Counted from the first letter of the stretch, positions 23,711 to 34,814 are shown. The stretch is 64,000 nucleotides of DNA from Batillaria attramentaria (GCA_018292915.2 JACVVK020000032.1:2525001-2589000); one strand, 5' to 3'. The notes: generated from the sequence alone by a model not told the origin. Program-made: numbers and translations.

Positions 23711-24060
23711 CTGTGGCCGACAGACGAAGTTCAACACACGTACGTGCCCGAAAAGAATGGGTTTCAACTAACACTTAACAATGGGATCAGCACGGTTCCA
23801 TTTTACAAGTTGATTAACCGAACACACATGGAAATAAAGAAACTGTTCATCTAAAAAAACAAAAATAAACCCAAAACAAAAATACTGAATTATGTTTATG
23901 GACGGATCTCAATAAGGAAAGCAGGCGAGTAGAACAAAAGAACCAAAAGAATCAAGACACGTGCAGGGCAAGACATGATATTTTGTTTATTTATTCAAAT
24001 TCTTTTGCTACAAGAACAATAGTGGCGACTGAAGTATTTGACACAGATTCGTGTCTCACG
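23711..24060. other. No gene recognised
   Basis: AT-rich unique sequence. Confidence 0.4.
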
Positions 24061-24061
24061 T

Positions 24062-24595
24062 GCTTAAAGATCTAAGCTCTCAACAAAAAAACTTTCCGAA
24101 GTGTGAAATTTTTTTTGCAGAGTCGACCGTGCAAGCACAGTCAACTCTGTCACAGTTGCAGAGTGTTCAGCGCTTCGGGGACCCTTATAAAACCAGAGCA
24201 CGAGTTTGCCGTGACATTATTTGGCTTTTGGTCAGTGAGCGAGACACATCGCTACAGTATCTAGCGGATGTTGAGTGCTGCACGATTTTTCTCGCTCAGC
24301 GTCAAAACGCAAACTGCGGAGCTGTGAAATCAGGCTGCCCTTGGCTTTTATTGGGGTTTCAGGGATGCTGAAAACTCTGCAACTTTGACAGAGTTGACTG
24401 TGCTTGCATGGTCGACTCTGTAAAATATTTTCACACTTTGGAAAGCTTTTTGTTGGGAGCTTAGATGTGCGTGGGTGTTCGGGAGTTTAACGTCCTAATG
24501 CATCACGTAAAGGTGATATCAAAGACTGAGTCAAGAGAAAAGGGCCAGCACAAATAGTTGGCTCCAGCCGGGATTCGAACTCATGACCTTTAAGC
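24062..24595. mobile_element. Foldback element FB1, copy 1
   Basis: Left and right arms of about 110 bp are inverted copies: left AGATCTAAGCTC, then GAGTCGACCGTGCAAGCAC and CAGTCAACTCTGTCACAG; the right arm runs GACAGAGTTGACTGTGCTTG to GAGCTTAGAT. The unique centre (about 24180-24360) holds a TATAAAA motif and no ORF. The right end is split by a truncated SINE-A, with the terminal CTTTAAGC reappearing at 24588-24595. Copy 2 is at 38250-38770. Confidence 0.88.
24478..24587 (-). mobile_element. SINE-A, 5'-truncated, nested in FB1 copy 1
   Basis: Body and tail are present (GTTTAACGTCC near 24485, GCTCCAGCCGGGATTCGAAC), stopping in the B-box. It lies between AGAT and CTTTAAGC of the foldback right terminus, as shown by comparison with the intact end of copy 2. 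Confidence 0.82.
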
Positions 24596-24599
24596 AAGC

Positions 24600-25460
24600 A
24601 AGCAAACAAACAAAACAAAGTTACCACCACCACCACCACCACCACCAACAACAACAAGAACAACAACAGCACGAACAAATTCAACAACAAAGCCAACATT
24701 ATTACATTTGTTTCTCTGACAAAAGGTCTTCAGACGAAGTTTGAGTATCTTGAGTGTCTTGTCCTGAGCTGAGTGCGTTCCTCCCTCCGCATTTCGGTCC
24801 TGATCGACAGTTTTGAGAGATCTTACGGTACACATGTCGTACCGTGCCATCAGCTCCCCCATTAGCCGGGAGTCAGCTCCGGTGTTTCTCTGTCCTCCTC
24901 GGTCCCATGGGCCTGTGATGCAAAGCTTCTCCCCCCTCCTCCCCGAGCCCCGCGCTCAGCCGAGAGTGAAAACTAACAAATACCGGGTTAATCATAGGCC
25001 TCCGTGGCCACTCGTCCCACAGTGAACGCCATTCACCGGCCTGAAAGCAAGCAGGTCGGGCCGAAGTAATCTTTTGGCGCGAGTAAATATCTGTATTGTG
25101 GCTCGGCTGAAAGGCACGGGGAGGGAGAGACTGAACTGAACTGAAGTCGTCGCGGTGTGGATCTGGATCCCGTGTGGCTCAGTCTGTGGCCTAAGCTGCT
25201 GTCTGTCTGTCTGCCTCGTCACAGTGTAGTGTCTGCCTGACTGTCAGGTTGGCTGCCTGTACTGACTGTCTGATCGTAACGCTGCGATGACTGTAGGGGA
25301 CCCGGGCTGGGAGAGCTGAACGTGAACTAACTCCTGAGGTATGTCTGTGGCGTGAATGAACTGCTGAGCATTTCGTGGCGGAAGCGGTTCCCGGCCGGCA
25401 GACGGAGGCGTCCCAAGCTTTGTCCGTCTGGCCGCTCACGTCAACCATGTTGCTGAAGAA
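24600..25460. other. No gene recognised; GC-richer
   Basis: (ACC)n and (AAC)n at 24626-24670. 24830-25440 is moderately GC-rich with CTGT repeats near 25198-25215 and could be a promoter or UTR. No exon is identifiable. Confidence 0.35.
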
Positions 25461-25461
25461 C

Positions 25462-25998
25462 TTGTGAGGAATCAGCAAAGAACAACAACAGGAGCAGCAG
25501 CGACTGAATAACAACAACACTGAAGAACAGTAACATTGAACAACAACAACACTGGACAACAACAACACCGAACAACAACACTGAACAACAACAGAATGAG
25601 GAATCAGCAAAGAACAACTGGAGCAGCAGCAACTGAACAACAACAACACCGGACAACAACAATAGCATTGAACAACAACAACACTGGACAACAACAACAC
25701 CGAACAACAACACTGAACAGCAACAGAATGAGGAATCAGCAAAGAACAACTGGAGCAGCAGCAACTGAACAACAACAACACTGGACAACAACAATAACAT
25801 TGAACAACAACAACACTGGACAACAACAACACCGAACAACAACACTGAACAACAACAACACTGAACAACAACAGAATGAGGAATCAGCAAAGAACAACTG
25901 GAGCAGCAGCAACTGAACAACAACAACACTGGACAACAACAATAGCATTGAACAAGAACAACACTGGACAACACAACACTGAACAACAACAACCACCA
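25462..25998. repeat. Minisatellite, 132-148 bp unit built of AAC triplets
   Basis: Four units share GAGGAATCAGCAAAGAACAA at 25466, 25598, 25730 and 25878, each followed by GCAGCAG and blocks of AACAACAACACTGGACAAC. A trinucleotide base and period divisible by 3 keep several frames open, giving ORFs of up to 226 codons (poly Cys/Val/Leu on minus, Asn/Thr on plus). I treat these as non-coding. Confidence 0.95.
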
Positions 25999-25999
25999 C

Positions 26000-27820
26000 C
26001 TTGAGTGTACAGGCCTATCGTAAACGAAAAGCTAAAACGCCCATGCCACGTCCGTTGCAGTGCACGGTCGTCCGTGCGTACGTCCCGGGGCTGGCCAAGC
26101 AAAACTGGACTACTCCAGTACAGTATGCGAGCCGCTGGGCAGCAAGAACTCTGTTCTCCGTCTGTTGGGAAGGCCAAACCTCCTACACTATACCCTGGAG
26201 TTGCTCCAGTGACAAGAAAGAGCTGATAGGCAATGGAGAATGCGTTCGGCGGCTTTGAGATGCTGACATCAGAATTTGTTGGCAGTTATGCACACAGTTG
26301 TCACTACTACAGTTGCTGACCGACAAGGCTACCGTTGATGTAGTCATGGTCTCCTCTCTCCTGAAATCGAGAGTCATGGATCCTAGCGTAGAAAAAAAAT
26401 TAACACATTAATATCTCTGTGGTGGCTGGACCAATATTTAAATACTGATAGGATACAAGTGACGCTGAATAACGCTCCATGAAAATATACACTTTGGCCT
26501 TACAAGCTACCGTGCATGATTGTCTGAGTGGAAAATGCCCAACTCTAACATTGCGAGCTGAGGTTCGTCTGCTTGGCAGCCATTTGCATGGTGTCGGCGC
26601 ATGCGTGCCTGAATAGAAAACCGCGGGAGATTTCTAAAGGTGGGCAGATCAGACAAAAGCTGACAGAATAACAGGAATTGATGTAATATCTCTTTGTCAG
26701 TCTCAAAAACAGTTGGCTGAAAAATCTCACAGGTCCTGTACTGCTTTCTACAAGCTTTTCTTAATCAGAAAACTCACTCAGCGAAAAGATTTTTCAACTA
26801 AAACGTAAGTCAGTTCAAGATCCCTCGAATCTGACAGGCCGGCATGCTGATCCCTCCCAACCGCATAGCAGAAAGATCTACACAAACACACGAAATTTTT
26901 CTTTGATGACTGAACAAAATTTCTGATTACCACTGATTTGATGTGATCACTGATCATCATGGTGTGAGTGTTTATGTTATGTCTCTCTAGATCTAGATTG
27001 TGAGCCGACAAGCAAATTCACGTGGAAGGATGGTAGTGAGGAGAAAGAATAAAAGGAAAAAAGGGGGCGGGGCGGACAAGGTCGGTGTAAACTAGCATGC
27101 ACAATCAAACGCAAAACAGTAATGGAAAACGTTGAATCTAAACACTGAGATGATTTAAGTCCATCCCATACAAATCAAGACTCTCATCTTTTTTGTCCCT
27201 GTACTGTACACAGACGTATAGATCTATACGTCGATGGTACTGTACCAACATTGGCTGTCAAGAGCATTACATGTTTGGCAGCGTGAGCGGGGAAAACAGC
27301 AACATGGTTCAAACTGAAAATGTTGCCACTTCGCATTGTCAGACTCTTGACGTCAATGGCACCACGCGCATCACGTTTGTATGTGGGCACTTGTTTTCAA
27401 ATGTTTTTTCCTTTGAAGCGAAATGATCCAGTTTGCTGAAGATGATCAATAAAATTGTATTGATGATCTTTGGTTTTCCCTCTGTTGTTGTATGTTTCTA
27501 AAAAGCATTCATGTCTGTGCTTGGGACTGCTGATAAGACAGTCAAAACATGCTTGGCGAGTGGATGAGGATCTTTGTAAATTAGGCTTTTGGTTGTCCTT
27601 TGAGTTGGTCAGACCAGACACAGCGAATGGTCAGACATCAGATTCCTGACCGGCGAAGGTTGTCCGATTTCATTTAAGACTTTTTTAATGTTTGGCAGAT
27701 AGTACACATTGTATATTTTAATTCATATACAACTAGGTCTGTTGTACTGCAAACAAAAACGCATAAATGGGCACACCAACCGTATCTATTTATATTTTAG
27801 TATTATTTGTACTGTTTAAT

Positions 27821-27857
<37 letters not shown>

Positions 27858-27960
27858 TATAATGAGAAACATCGAAAGACGTAATGTTCAGGTAGTGTAT
27901 GTTGAAATTTATCAGCCTTGTGATTAGGACATCACTTGGAAGGTCACACATTATCAAACG
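26000..27960. other. Quiet unique region, no gene recognised
   Basis: Low in repeats except (AC)n at 27823-27854. Short ORFs are at 26001-26258 (plus), 27184-27390 and 27397-27621 (minus), none with recognised motifs. It lies downstream of the candidate minus-strand gene and may hold its 3' UTR or unrelated intergenic DNA. Confidence 0.4.
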
Positions 27961-27974
27961 TTTCCTTTTGTACA

Positions 27975-27980
27975 TTTATT
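27975..27980 (-). terminator. Possible distal polyadenylation signal
   Basis: AATAAA on the minus strand, downstream of the candidate gene and after a T/A-rich UTR-like stretch. The hexamer alone is weak evidence. Confidence 0.2.
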
Positions 27981-28298
27981 TCTAGACACATGTTGATCAG
28001 TTACAACACAAACATTTTGGCCAATGGGGACAAAGTTTACCATTCAGGTTGGAAACATGGCAGCACATGGAAACTGATCAGATTTAGGACTGACCATACA
28101 GTAATGTGTCATGATAAAAACAAAAACAAAACTAAATGCCATTTCTTTCAAATGTTACAACAGTGAAACAAGTGCTTGGACAACTAGCAAATTACAGATA
28201 ACAGAAAATGTATACCTGAAATATATTCTTTAGATTCTCACTGTTCCTTCAGCCCTAGCCAAGTCAGATTCACACTTCAAACAGAGTTTAGTACTAAA

Positions 28299-28304
28299 TT
28301 TATT
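28299..28304 (-). terminator. Possible proximal polyadenylation signal
   Basis: AATAAA on the minus strand, about 90 bp after the stop at 28396 that closes the last candidate exon. Confidence 0.3.
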
Positions 28305-28395
28305 TCAAAAAGGTGGGGGTGGGGGTATGGCAGTTTGAATTGAGTGTCAAGTGTCTGATTAGATGAGGGAATTTTGGGACTGAATTTCACGAGTG

Positions 28396-28894
28396 TCAAT
28401 ACTGGAAAAGGTCTTGTCCTATTACAACCGGCTTTGACATCACCATTATGGTAACAAAAGATAATTTTAATGAGGGAATTGTAGTGTCCAAGATGCCCGG
28501 TCTGCTGATCCTGAGGTACATGTAGCAGGTAACAATCCCATGGTAGGTAGGGATATCACTGGCGATTGCTTTCTGAGGGGATTTCATATCGGTTAAACAC
28601 AGATTTAGGCCAGTTTAGAATATGTAATCTTTGCTCTCAGTTTGTAGTACATGTACATGGATTCGACACAATAGAGGTTGTCTGGTACGCTTGTTGCTAA
28701 CTTTAACATTAAAACAAAAAAGCAAAAGTGGACCTAACTAAACTTACCACTTGGTGTTGACTTGAATAATCGCCAAGTTGAACACATGATATCAGATGAT
28801 GACACATTTGTAAACATATTTGCAGGAGCTGGTTGTTTTGAGCAGGACCTGGGCCTGAAATAAATGCATACATGCAGATCAAAGTGATGTTGTA

Positions 28895-28926
<32 letters not shown>

Positions 28927-29755
28927 ACACACACACTTACCCCACAGATCTGTAAAAAAAAAAAAAAAATTGGTGATGGTGTGCATGGTTTCTCTTCAGT
29001 CCTCATTTGTACTGATCTTGCATGATACATGTCATAGACTGTTCAAACACACACAAAACACTTTGGTATACAACTGACTTGTACTGCACGCTTACTGAAA
29101 TAGCTGCTGGTGAGTCTGACATGAGATCTATCTCTACACTGCCTGAGATCATACTTGCAATACCTATGTACAGACCAATGCCACAGCAAAATGCACAGTG
29201 TGCCCTGCTTTTCAGTCCCCCCCCCCGCCCCTTCCTGCTGCACCAAAGCACACCTATCTCATCAATGCTCTGCAATAACATGACAAAGTCCAGGGAAAAG
29301 AATATCCCAAGTGTCTATCATGTCACAGTCAGCAGGGGGAAAACACAGTAGGACCATGCTCACCTTCGTAGAATGGATACTGTCTGTGTATGTGATTATT
29401 AAAACTGCTGTGAGAGTCAGAATATAATGCAGCACTCCCTCCAGTTTTACTCCGTTGCCTCCCAGTACTGCCTCTACTCATCCCTCTCCAACTTTCCTGG
29501 ACTCCCTTCACAGTACACATCTTCCACACCCACCAGAACCCAACTGATTAGTGATTAGTGTAGATTGATCACCTCCTACTTCCCATCATCAGAGTCATTT
29601 TCCTCCAATTCTTCTACATGCCCGAAGGAATCAGGAAAACCGCCGTCCAAATCTACGAATCTTGCCACACTCTAATCTTCACTTTCTGCACCATTCCCCG
29701 GAATATTGAACAAAATTCCACGATTATCCCCATTACGTAATGATCGCGCCGCCAT
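28396..29755 (-). CDS. Candidate compact spliced gene, product unknown
   Basis: This minus-strand candidate rests on signals rather than homology. An ATG in strong context (AAGATGG) at 29755-29753 opens MAARSLRNGDNRGILFNIPG, then meets an in-frame TAG at 29674-29672. The same frame continues as acidic sequence (FVDLDGGFPDSFGHVEELEE), so the TAG may be a mutation or an assembly/allelic difference. Other exon-like segments are 29364-29543 (donor GAAG/GTGAGC), 29096-29269 (acceptor TTATTGCAG, donor TCA/GTAAGC, containing a hydrophobic stretch CGIGLYIGIASMI), 28941-28949, 28748-28854 and a last segment from 28572 down to a TGA near 28396. Open frames do not join consistently: the 29364-29543 frame ends in phase 1, but 29096-29269 is open only in phase 0. 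It could be a real gene with mis-set junctions, a pseudogene, or chance. No family is recognised. Confidence 0.3.
28748..28854 (-). other. Exon-like segment with consensus splice sites
   Basis: 107 nt on the minus strand between acceptor CATTTATTTCAG and donor GTG/GTAAGTTT. Two of three frames are open throughout. It could be an internal exon of the candidate gene. Confidence 0.4.
28941..28949 (-). other. Possible 9-nt microexon
   Basis: The minus strand reads a T run of about 15, then ACAG, then ATCTGTGGG, then GTAAGTGTG. A strong polypyrimidine/AG acceptor and a consensus donor bracket nine bases. The adjoining (TG)n makes a chance GTAAGTG less surprising. Confidence 0.3.
29096..29269 (-). 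other. Exon-like segment, 174 nt, phase 0
   Basis: Bounded by TTATTGCAG and GTAAGC. Open in phase 0 for 58 codons, encoding SIDEIGVLWC through a hydrophobic CGIGLYIGIASMI segment. A run of about ten G residues inside could hide a length error. Confidence 0.35.
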
Positions 29756-29758
29756 CTT
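29748..29758 (-). promoter_or_regulatory. YY1-type AAGATGGCGGC motif at candidate start
   Basis: The minus strand carries AAGATGGCGGC, the YY1 recognition pattern often found at transcription or translation starts of TATA-less animal genes. It overlaps the ATG of the candidate gene. Confidence 0.4.
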
Positions 29759-29759
29759 G

Positions 29760-30942
29760 TTGATACGAAAATCTAAAGTAGATTTTCACACGAACACTTA
29801 TAGAAACTTAAAACCACTAGTAGATAAATATTGCTGTTTGATGTGAGGAGCGAGACCGCGTCCTTCGACTTTGCGAAACTATTCAGAATATCCCAGGTAA
29901 ACCACTGAATATTTCGCTAACGTCATATTTTGAGAAAATTGATTCTCGCCTGCCAAAGTCGCTGACGTGTTCTACACGGTAGCTGAGGAAGCAGTAGACA
30001 AGAAATGCAGTAATTCTGAGTTATACAAACGCCACCAGCGACATTTTGAAGTACAATCCGATAGCAGTATGTTACTGGTATGAGTGATCGAGTGCGAACA
30101 TTTCAAGATAATAGATAGATCTGGTTCCTGCCTAGTCTGTACAATTTAGTAACTGCAGACATGTATCCGTAAAGGCTTTCTTTGAAACTTGAAGCAGGCT
30201 TTTCAGTTCTAGCATTTAAAGGTCTAAAACCACTCTAGTCAGTGTCCTAAAATAGTCGGCTGCTAAGACAAAGGTATCAGTGACGCGACGTTACTTTGCT
30301 TGTCGGCTCACACGCGTCCTTGTCGGACTCAGACGACAATCTGTCTAAACTGAAAGAGATCATGTTGTTTTGAAATAAAGGGGGAAAATGGACGTACAAA
30401 TACAGTACACTCAAACACACTGCTTACCTTCAACCACGACGAAGAAATCGCAACGCGGATTGAGACTGATTGAGGAAGTATCCGTGTTAGTATCCTTTCG
30501 TGAAAAATGTCGCAGGAAAGTGCGCGCGGGTTGGTGTGAGGGCAATTGGGAGATAATTAAAACATGGAAGATAACTCTGAAATAACAATGAGTTCATTCC
30601 CTTCAGTTTTCGCTGTGCGCCATAAGGGATCCCATTCTAACTTCCGCAGACGGCCGGTTGAAGCCGTGAACATTTCAATCAAGTTCAGCTATAAACATCG
30701 TCGTACAGCTTAGGTACGCTGTCAGTTTTCTTATATTAGCCTGACGTTTTCCTGTGCCATAGCCACCACGAAAAAAATGTAGCCACCAAAAAGTTTCTTC
30801 GCTTGGATCCCTGACCCAGGATGTGACTTCCCCGATCACTCATGGGTTACCCGGACTACCGTTGATGATGATGATGATGATTGGCCATTTGTATAACGCT
30901 ACAAGAAAACTTCCATGCAGTAAGCATGCTCACGGCGCCTTT

Positions 30943-30948
<6 letters not shown>
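29760..30948. other. Unique sequence, no gene recognised
   Basis: Low in repeats and upstream of the candidate gene. A GAT repeat lies at 30864-30881. No coding exon is identifiable. Confidence 0.4.
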
Positions 30949-30981
<33 letters not shown>

Positions 30982-31050
30982 ATGCGTCTTGAGGTTCCGC
31001 TTGAAGGTCATGACTGACGCAGAACCTGACTTGAGGTGATGCTACCGTTA

Positions 31051-31088
<38 letters not shown>

Positions 31089-31123
31089 CGGGACACACAC
31101 ACACACACACACACACACATATC

Positions 31124-31172
<49 letters not shown>

Positions 31173-31217
31173 CGGGACACACATCGGGACACACACACAC
31201 ACACACACACACACATC

Positions 31218-31268
<51 letters not shown>

Positions 31269-31313
31269 CGGGACACACACACACACACACACACACATCG
31301 GGACACATACACT
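30949..31313. repeat. (GA)n and (AC)n interrupted by ATCGGG
   Basis: (GA)n at 30949-30977. From 31053 an (AC)n tract is punctuated by ATCGGG at 31087, 31121, 31171, 31183, 31215, 31267 and 31297. The ORFs across it on both strands are repeat translations. Confidence 0.97.
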
Positions 31314-31446
31314 GACGCGCAAAGAGCGAGTCGGGAAGCGGGGGACCTAGAGGACATAATTATGACACAACATGCGATTCAATTTCTCTTTTAGCCTGTC
31401 AGTCACAATAAAATACGTGCGGCAACACGAATCATCACATCCTGAA

Positions 31447-31450
<4 letters not shown>

Positions 31451-31480
<30 letters not shown>
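31451..31480. repeat. (CT)n microsatellite
   Basis: About 15 CT units. Confidence 0.97.
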
Positions 31481-31482
<2 letters not shown>

Positions 31483-31604
31483 GGGTACATCCTATTCCCG
31501 CACCATTATACGTTGCGTGTCCCTTCCTTAGTGTGAGTGTAGGGGAGAAAGTGTCAATAGAATATCTGTGTAAACACCTCGTTAATCGCTCACCACTCCT
31601 GCTC

Positions 31605-32371
31605 GCTTGATCTCCGCCACAAATGGGCCTCCTGTGTCTACAGATGAGCCGGTACTGAGCAACACTATCACGGTCACATCCGCTCAGTGCCGACTACTAC
31701 TGAATCGAGCCCGGTAGCTACACGGTAGTACAATGTCGTAGCTTCGAGGGAGTACCTTGTGGTTGTAAAGCGTGGGTGGGTGTCTTGATCTCCGCCACAA
31801 ATGGGCGCCTGTGTCTACAGATAAGCAGACACTGAGCAACACTATCACGGTCACATCTGCTCACTGCCGACTATTGAGTCGAGCGCGATAGGTACGAGGT
31901 AGTATCTCATACCTAAAGCGCACGGTTACACGACTGCCAGTCTGCATGTTGCCGTACTCGGCTGCCTGCTGGCGGGCAAGTGTTCCGCGGCACACGCAGC
32001 CTGCGGCGTTGCAAGGTTTGGGCAGTGATTGGTCAGTTGGCTGTACGGGGCTGCCAGTGGCTAGCTGGCTGCCAGGAAAAATAGAACGGCTTTCTATTCC
32101 CGCGCCGGCACCGGCAAGGGGGATTTGCCAGCTGGCAGCCAGCGATTTAATTAGGGTTGCCAGCGTTGCCAGCCCTGCAAGTACCAATCCTGGCAACGTG
32201 TAGCAGCGGCCCTAAAATAGGTGGACGGGTTGGTATTTTGATTACAAATGGGCGCCTGTGTCTACAGATGAGCCGGTACTGACTGAGCCACACTAACACG
32301 GTCACATCCGCTCATTGAGGACTATTGAGTCGAACGCGATGGCTACAAGATAGTGCTTTATGTCTGTAATT

Positions 32372-32424
<53 letters not shown>

Positions 32425-32510
32425 ATGAGCCGGTACTTAACACTACTGCGGTCACACTGACCCGCTCATAGCCGAGCAAGAACGCGATGGCTACAAGGTA
32501 TAATACTGGA
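31605..32510. repeat. Tandem repeat, about 150-180 bp unit, four copies
   Basis: Units share AAATGGGCGCCTGTGTCTAC, CAGATGAGCCGGTACTGA and CACGGTCACATCCGCTCA. Key positions are 31621, 31799, 32246 and (shorter) 32421. The Harbinger-like MITE at 31917-32212 interrupts the array, and a (GT)n (32369-32420) replaces the start of unit four. Confidence 0.92.
31917..32212 (-). mobile_element. Harbinger-like MITE H1, copy 1
   Basis: 296 bp flanked by TAA on both sides (31914-31916, 32213-32215). The ends are imperfect inverted repeats: AGCGCACGGTTACACG and, from the other end, GGGCCGCTGCTACACG. It is an inverted copy of 54929-55235. A 3-bp TWA duplication with short GC-rich ends is characteristic of PIF/Harbinger. 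No transposase is present. Confidence 0.85.
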
Positions 32511-32647
32511 CCTTAATATGATTGTTGCGGGTGGGTAGGCAGGTGGGTGATTTGATGATTAACGTCATCGACCTACAGCGGAAGGTTATTTCAAAAACGT
32601 TTACACTGGGGGGGGGGGGGGGGGGATGTGTCAATTGTAGTGCTGTC

Positions 32648-32715
32648 AAGATTCGAACCCTAGACCTTCGGATCTGGAATCAGACGCTTGACTGTTTCGG
32701 GTTACCGAGAGTTAT
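32648..32715 (-). mobile_element. tRNA-Trp-like head, SINE fragment or pseudo-tRNA
   Basis: The minus strand reads GCGTCTGATTCCAGATCCGA then GGTTCGAATCTTG. An anticodon loop with CCA and a B-box resemble tRNA-Trp, but the 5' acceptor and D arm are degraded. A G run lies on its 3' side (32609-32625). Confidence 0.5.
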
Positions 32716-32890
32716 GAGGTGGGCAAAATAGGTAACCCTACCGTATTTTTTCCTTTACAGATTACCAGTCAGTGACTTGAGCAATGGCGGTGAGGGTTTG
32801 AGCCTGGACATTTCAGTTCTTAAAAACTAAAATCCCCCCGCTTTTTCTTGATTAAAATCTCTCTGACGTTAATGTGGGGATGAGGGGCGG

Positions 32891-32891
32891 G

Positions 32892-32941
<50 letters not shown>
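32891..32941. repeat. (TG)n microsatellite
   Basis: About 24 TG units followed by a G run. Confidence 0.97.
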
Positions 32942-33480
32942 TGGGGGGGGATTGATTTATGACGTAACAGATTGTTAAAAAAGCAAAACTCGAACGATTG
33001 AAACGCAGCAGAACCGCCCCCTCTGTTGTCGACGCGTTGCTGCATGACTGAACTAAAACTAGCGTGAAAGCACAGTATTGATGGGTTGTATTGAGTTCCA
33101 GGCCTGTACATGAAAACTTTCACACTCCACTGCACACAAAAGGTCCGACGGAGACAAAAGAACGAATTTTCCCAAAACAGAAGAAGCGAGAGACACGGGG
33201 AGACCAAGTACATTTTCCACAATGAGCACAGTGAATTCTCTGGACAGGACGGAGTTTTTGCTGTTTGAACAAAATCAAATTTTGATGGATTTTTCTGCGA
33301 TGCGTGCGTGTTTTTTTGTTTTTGTTGTTGTTGAAAGGTACAGATGAACCAAGATGTCTCCACATTTTCTCTGCTTTCCTCTTCATAAATATTCAAGCAT
33401 GGGAGATATTACTTTGGTGTAGGCGAGAGTTCCATGCAGCTGCTGGTGTCAGCAGATAGTAATAAGGGAAGAACCGCCCC
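32942..33480. other. No gene recognised
   Basis: Unique sequence; the minus ORF at 32869-33396 has no recognisable domain and ends in the TG repeat. Confidence 0.35.
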
Positions 33481-33497
33481 CCCCCCTCCCCCCACCC

Positions 33498-33895
33498 CAC
33501 TGTAGTAGTGTAGTGGTTAGCACTTCGAACCATGGACCGGGAGACCCGGCCGGGCTCGAGTCCCAGCGGAGGCAAGCGGGATTTTTCCTACCTAGGTTTG
33601 CTCCTACCCAGTGGGGAGGCTGTTGCCACACAGCCGAGATTCACCCACTTCACGGGTGCGGCTTTTGGGCGTGCTTTCCTTGGTATCACACATCATATGG
33701 CTGATGAGGATGATTACAGGGCCGGCACCCCAGGTGCCTTAATTAGTTCCCGGGCCGGGACATTTGTGACAGGAAGCGTGGAATGCGGCCCTGTTCCCGC
33801 GGTGCCAAAATCACACGGACCTCCATAGCATCATCATACCATCATCGTCATCTACATCATTGCCCCAGCTTCCACTCTCACTGTCCCCAGCCTGT
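33498..33895 (+). mobile_element. SINE-B, copy 2
   Basis: Aligns with 22516 onward: TAGTGTAGTGGTTAGCACTT, GGGATTTTTCCTACCTAGGT, GACAGGAAGCGTGGAATGCG. The B-box is disrupted (CCGGCCGGGCTCGAGTCC) and the 3' end is degraded without the A tail, so this is an older copy. Confidence 0.9.
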
Positions 33896-33993
33896 GCTGA
33901 GCACCAAAACAAACGTGATTTATCGGTTAATCCCTAGACTGAACAAGCCAGTCTACAACCTTGCCGTTCAAGTTGCTGAACTACAGCAACTAA

Positions 33994-34204
<211 letters not shown>

Positions 34205-34205
<1 letters not shown>

Positions 34206-34388
34206 CAGGGTGGGTGGGAGAGTTGGGTGTTTTGGGAGTTTAACGTCCTTTTCCACCACATAAGGGTGATATCAAAGACGGGGCAACGAGAAAAAGGCCA
34301 GCACAATATTTGGCCCCAGCAGGGATTCGAACTCACGACCCGAGCATTGAAAGTCGAACGCTCTACCATTCGGCTAACCCGGCTCCCC
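34205..34388 (-). mobile_element. SINE-A, full length with TSD
   Basis: Head, body and GGGTGGG tail on the minus strand. Direct repeats AGAACTACTG at 34195-34204 and 34389-34398 are a target-site duplication. The insertion lies at the edge of the T1 retroposon tail. Confidence 0.93.
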
Positions 34389-34456
34389 AGAACTACTGGC
34401 AAAAAGAAAAAGCAAAGAAAACACATACAACACTGTGCAACACACAACATGCAAAG

Positions 34457-34557
<101 letters not shown>

Positions 34558-34639
34558 TCAATCTATAATAGCCGTTACATAGACCACATTTAGTTAGGAT
34601 ACATTGAAGCCGTTAAAGGGAATGTATAGCATTAGAATA

Positions 34640-34651
34640 AGAGAGAGAGGG

Positions 34652-34701
<50 letters not shown>

Positions 34702-34779
34702 GGGTGTTTGGGGGTTTAACGTCCTTTTCCACCACATAGGGTGATATGAAAGACGGGGCAACGATGAAAAAGCTAGCAC

Positions 34780-34811
<32 letters not shown>
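34640..34811. repeat. (GA)n blocks flanking a SINE-A fragment
   Basis: (GA)n at 34640-34698 and 34782-34811 bracket the truncated SINE-A at 34699-34783, as if the SINE had inserted into a single GA tract. Confidence 0.9.
34699..34783 (-). mobile_element. SINE-A, 5'-truncated in (GA)n
   Basis: Only the tail and half of the body are present (GTTTAACGTCCTTTTCCACC to AAAAAGCTAGCACAAAT). The tRNA-like head is missing. Confidence 0.88.

Positions 34812-34814
<3 letters not shown>

Noticed and set aside
25191..25992. ORFs of 226 and 183 codons (Val/Cys/Leu-rich)
   Set aside because: They are readings of the AAC minisatellite whose period is divisible by 3. Antiparallel ORFs are equally open and no domain is present.
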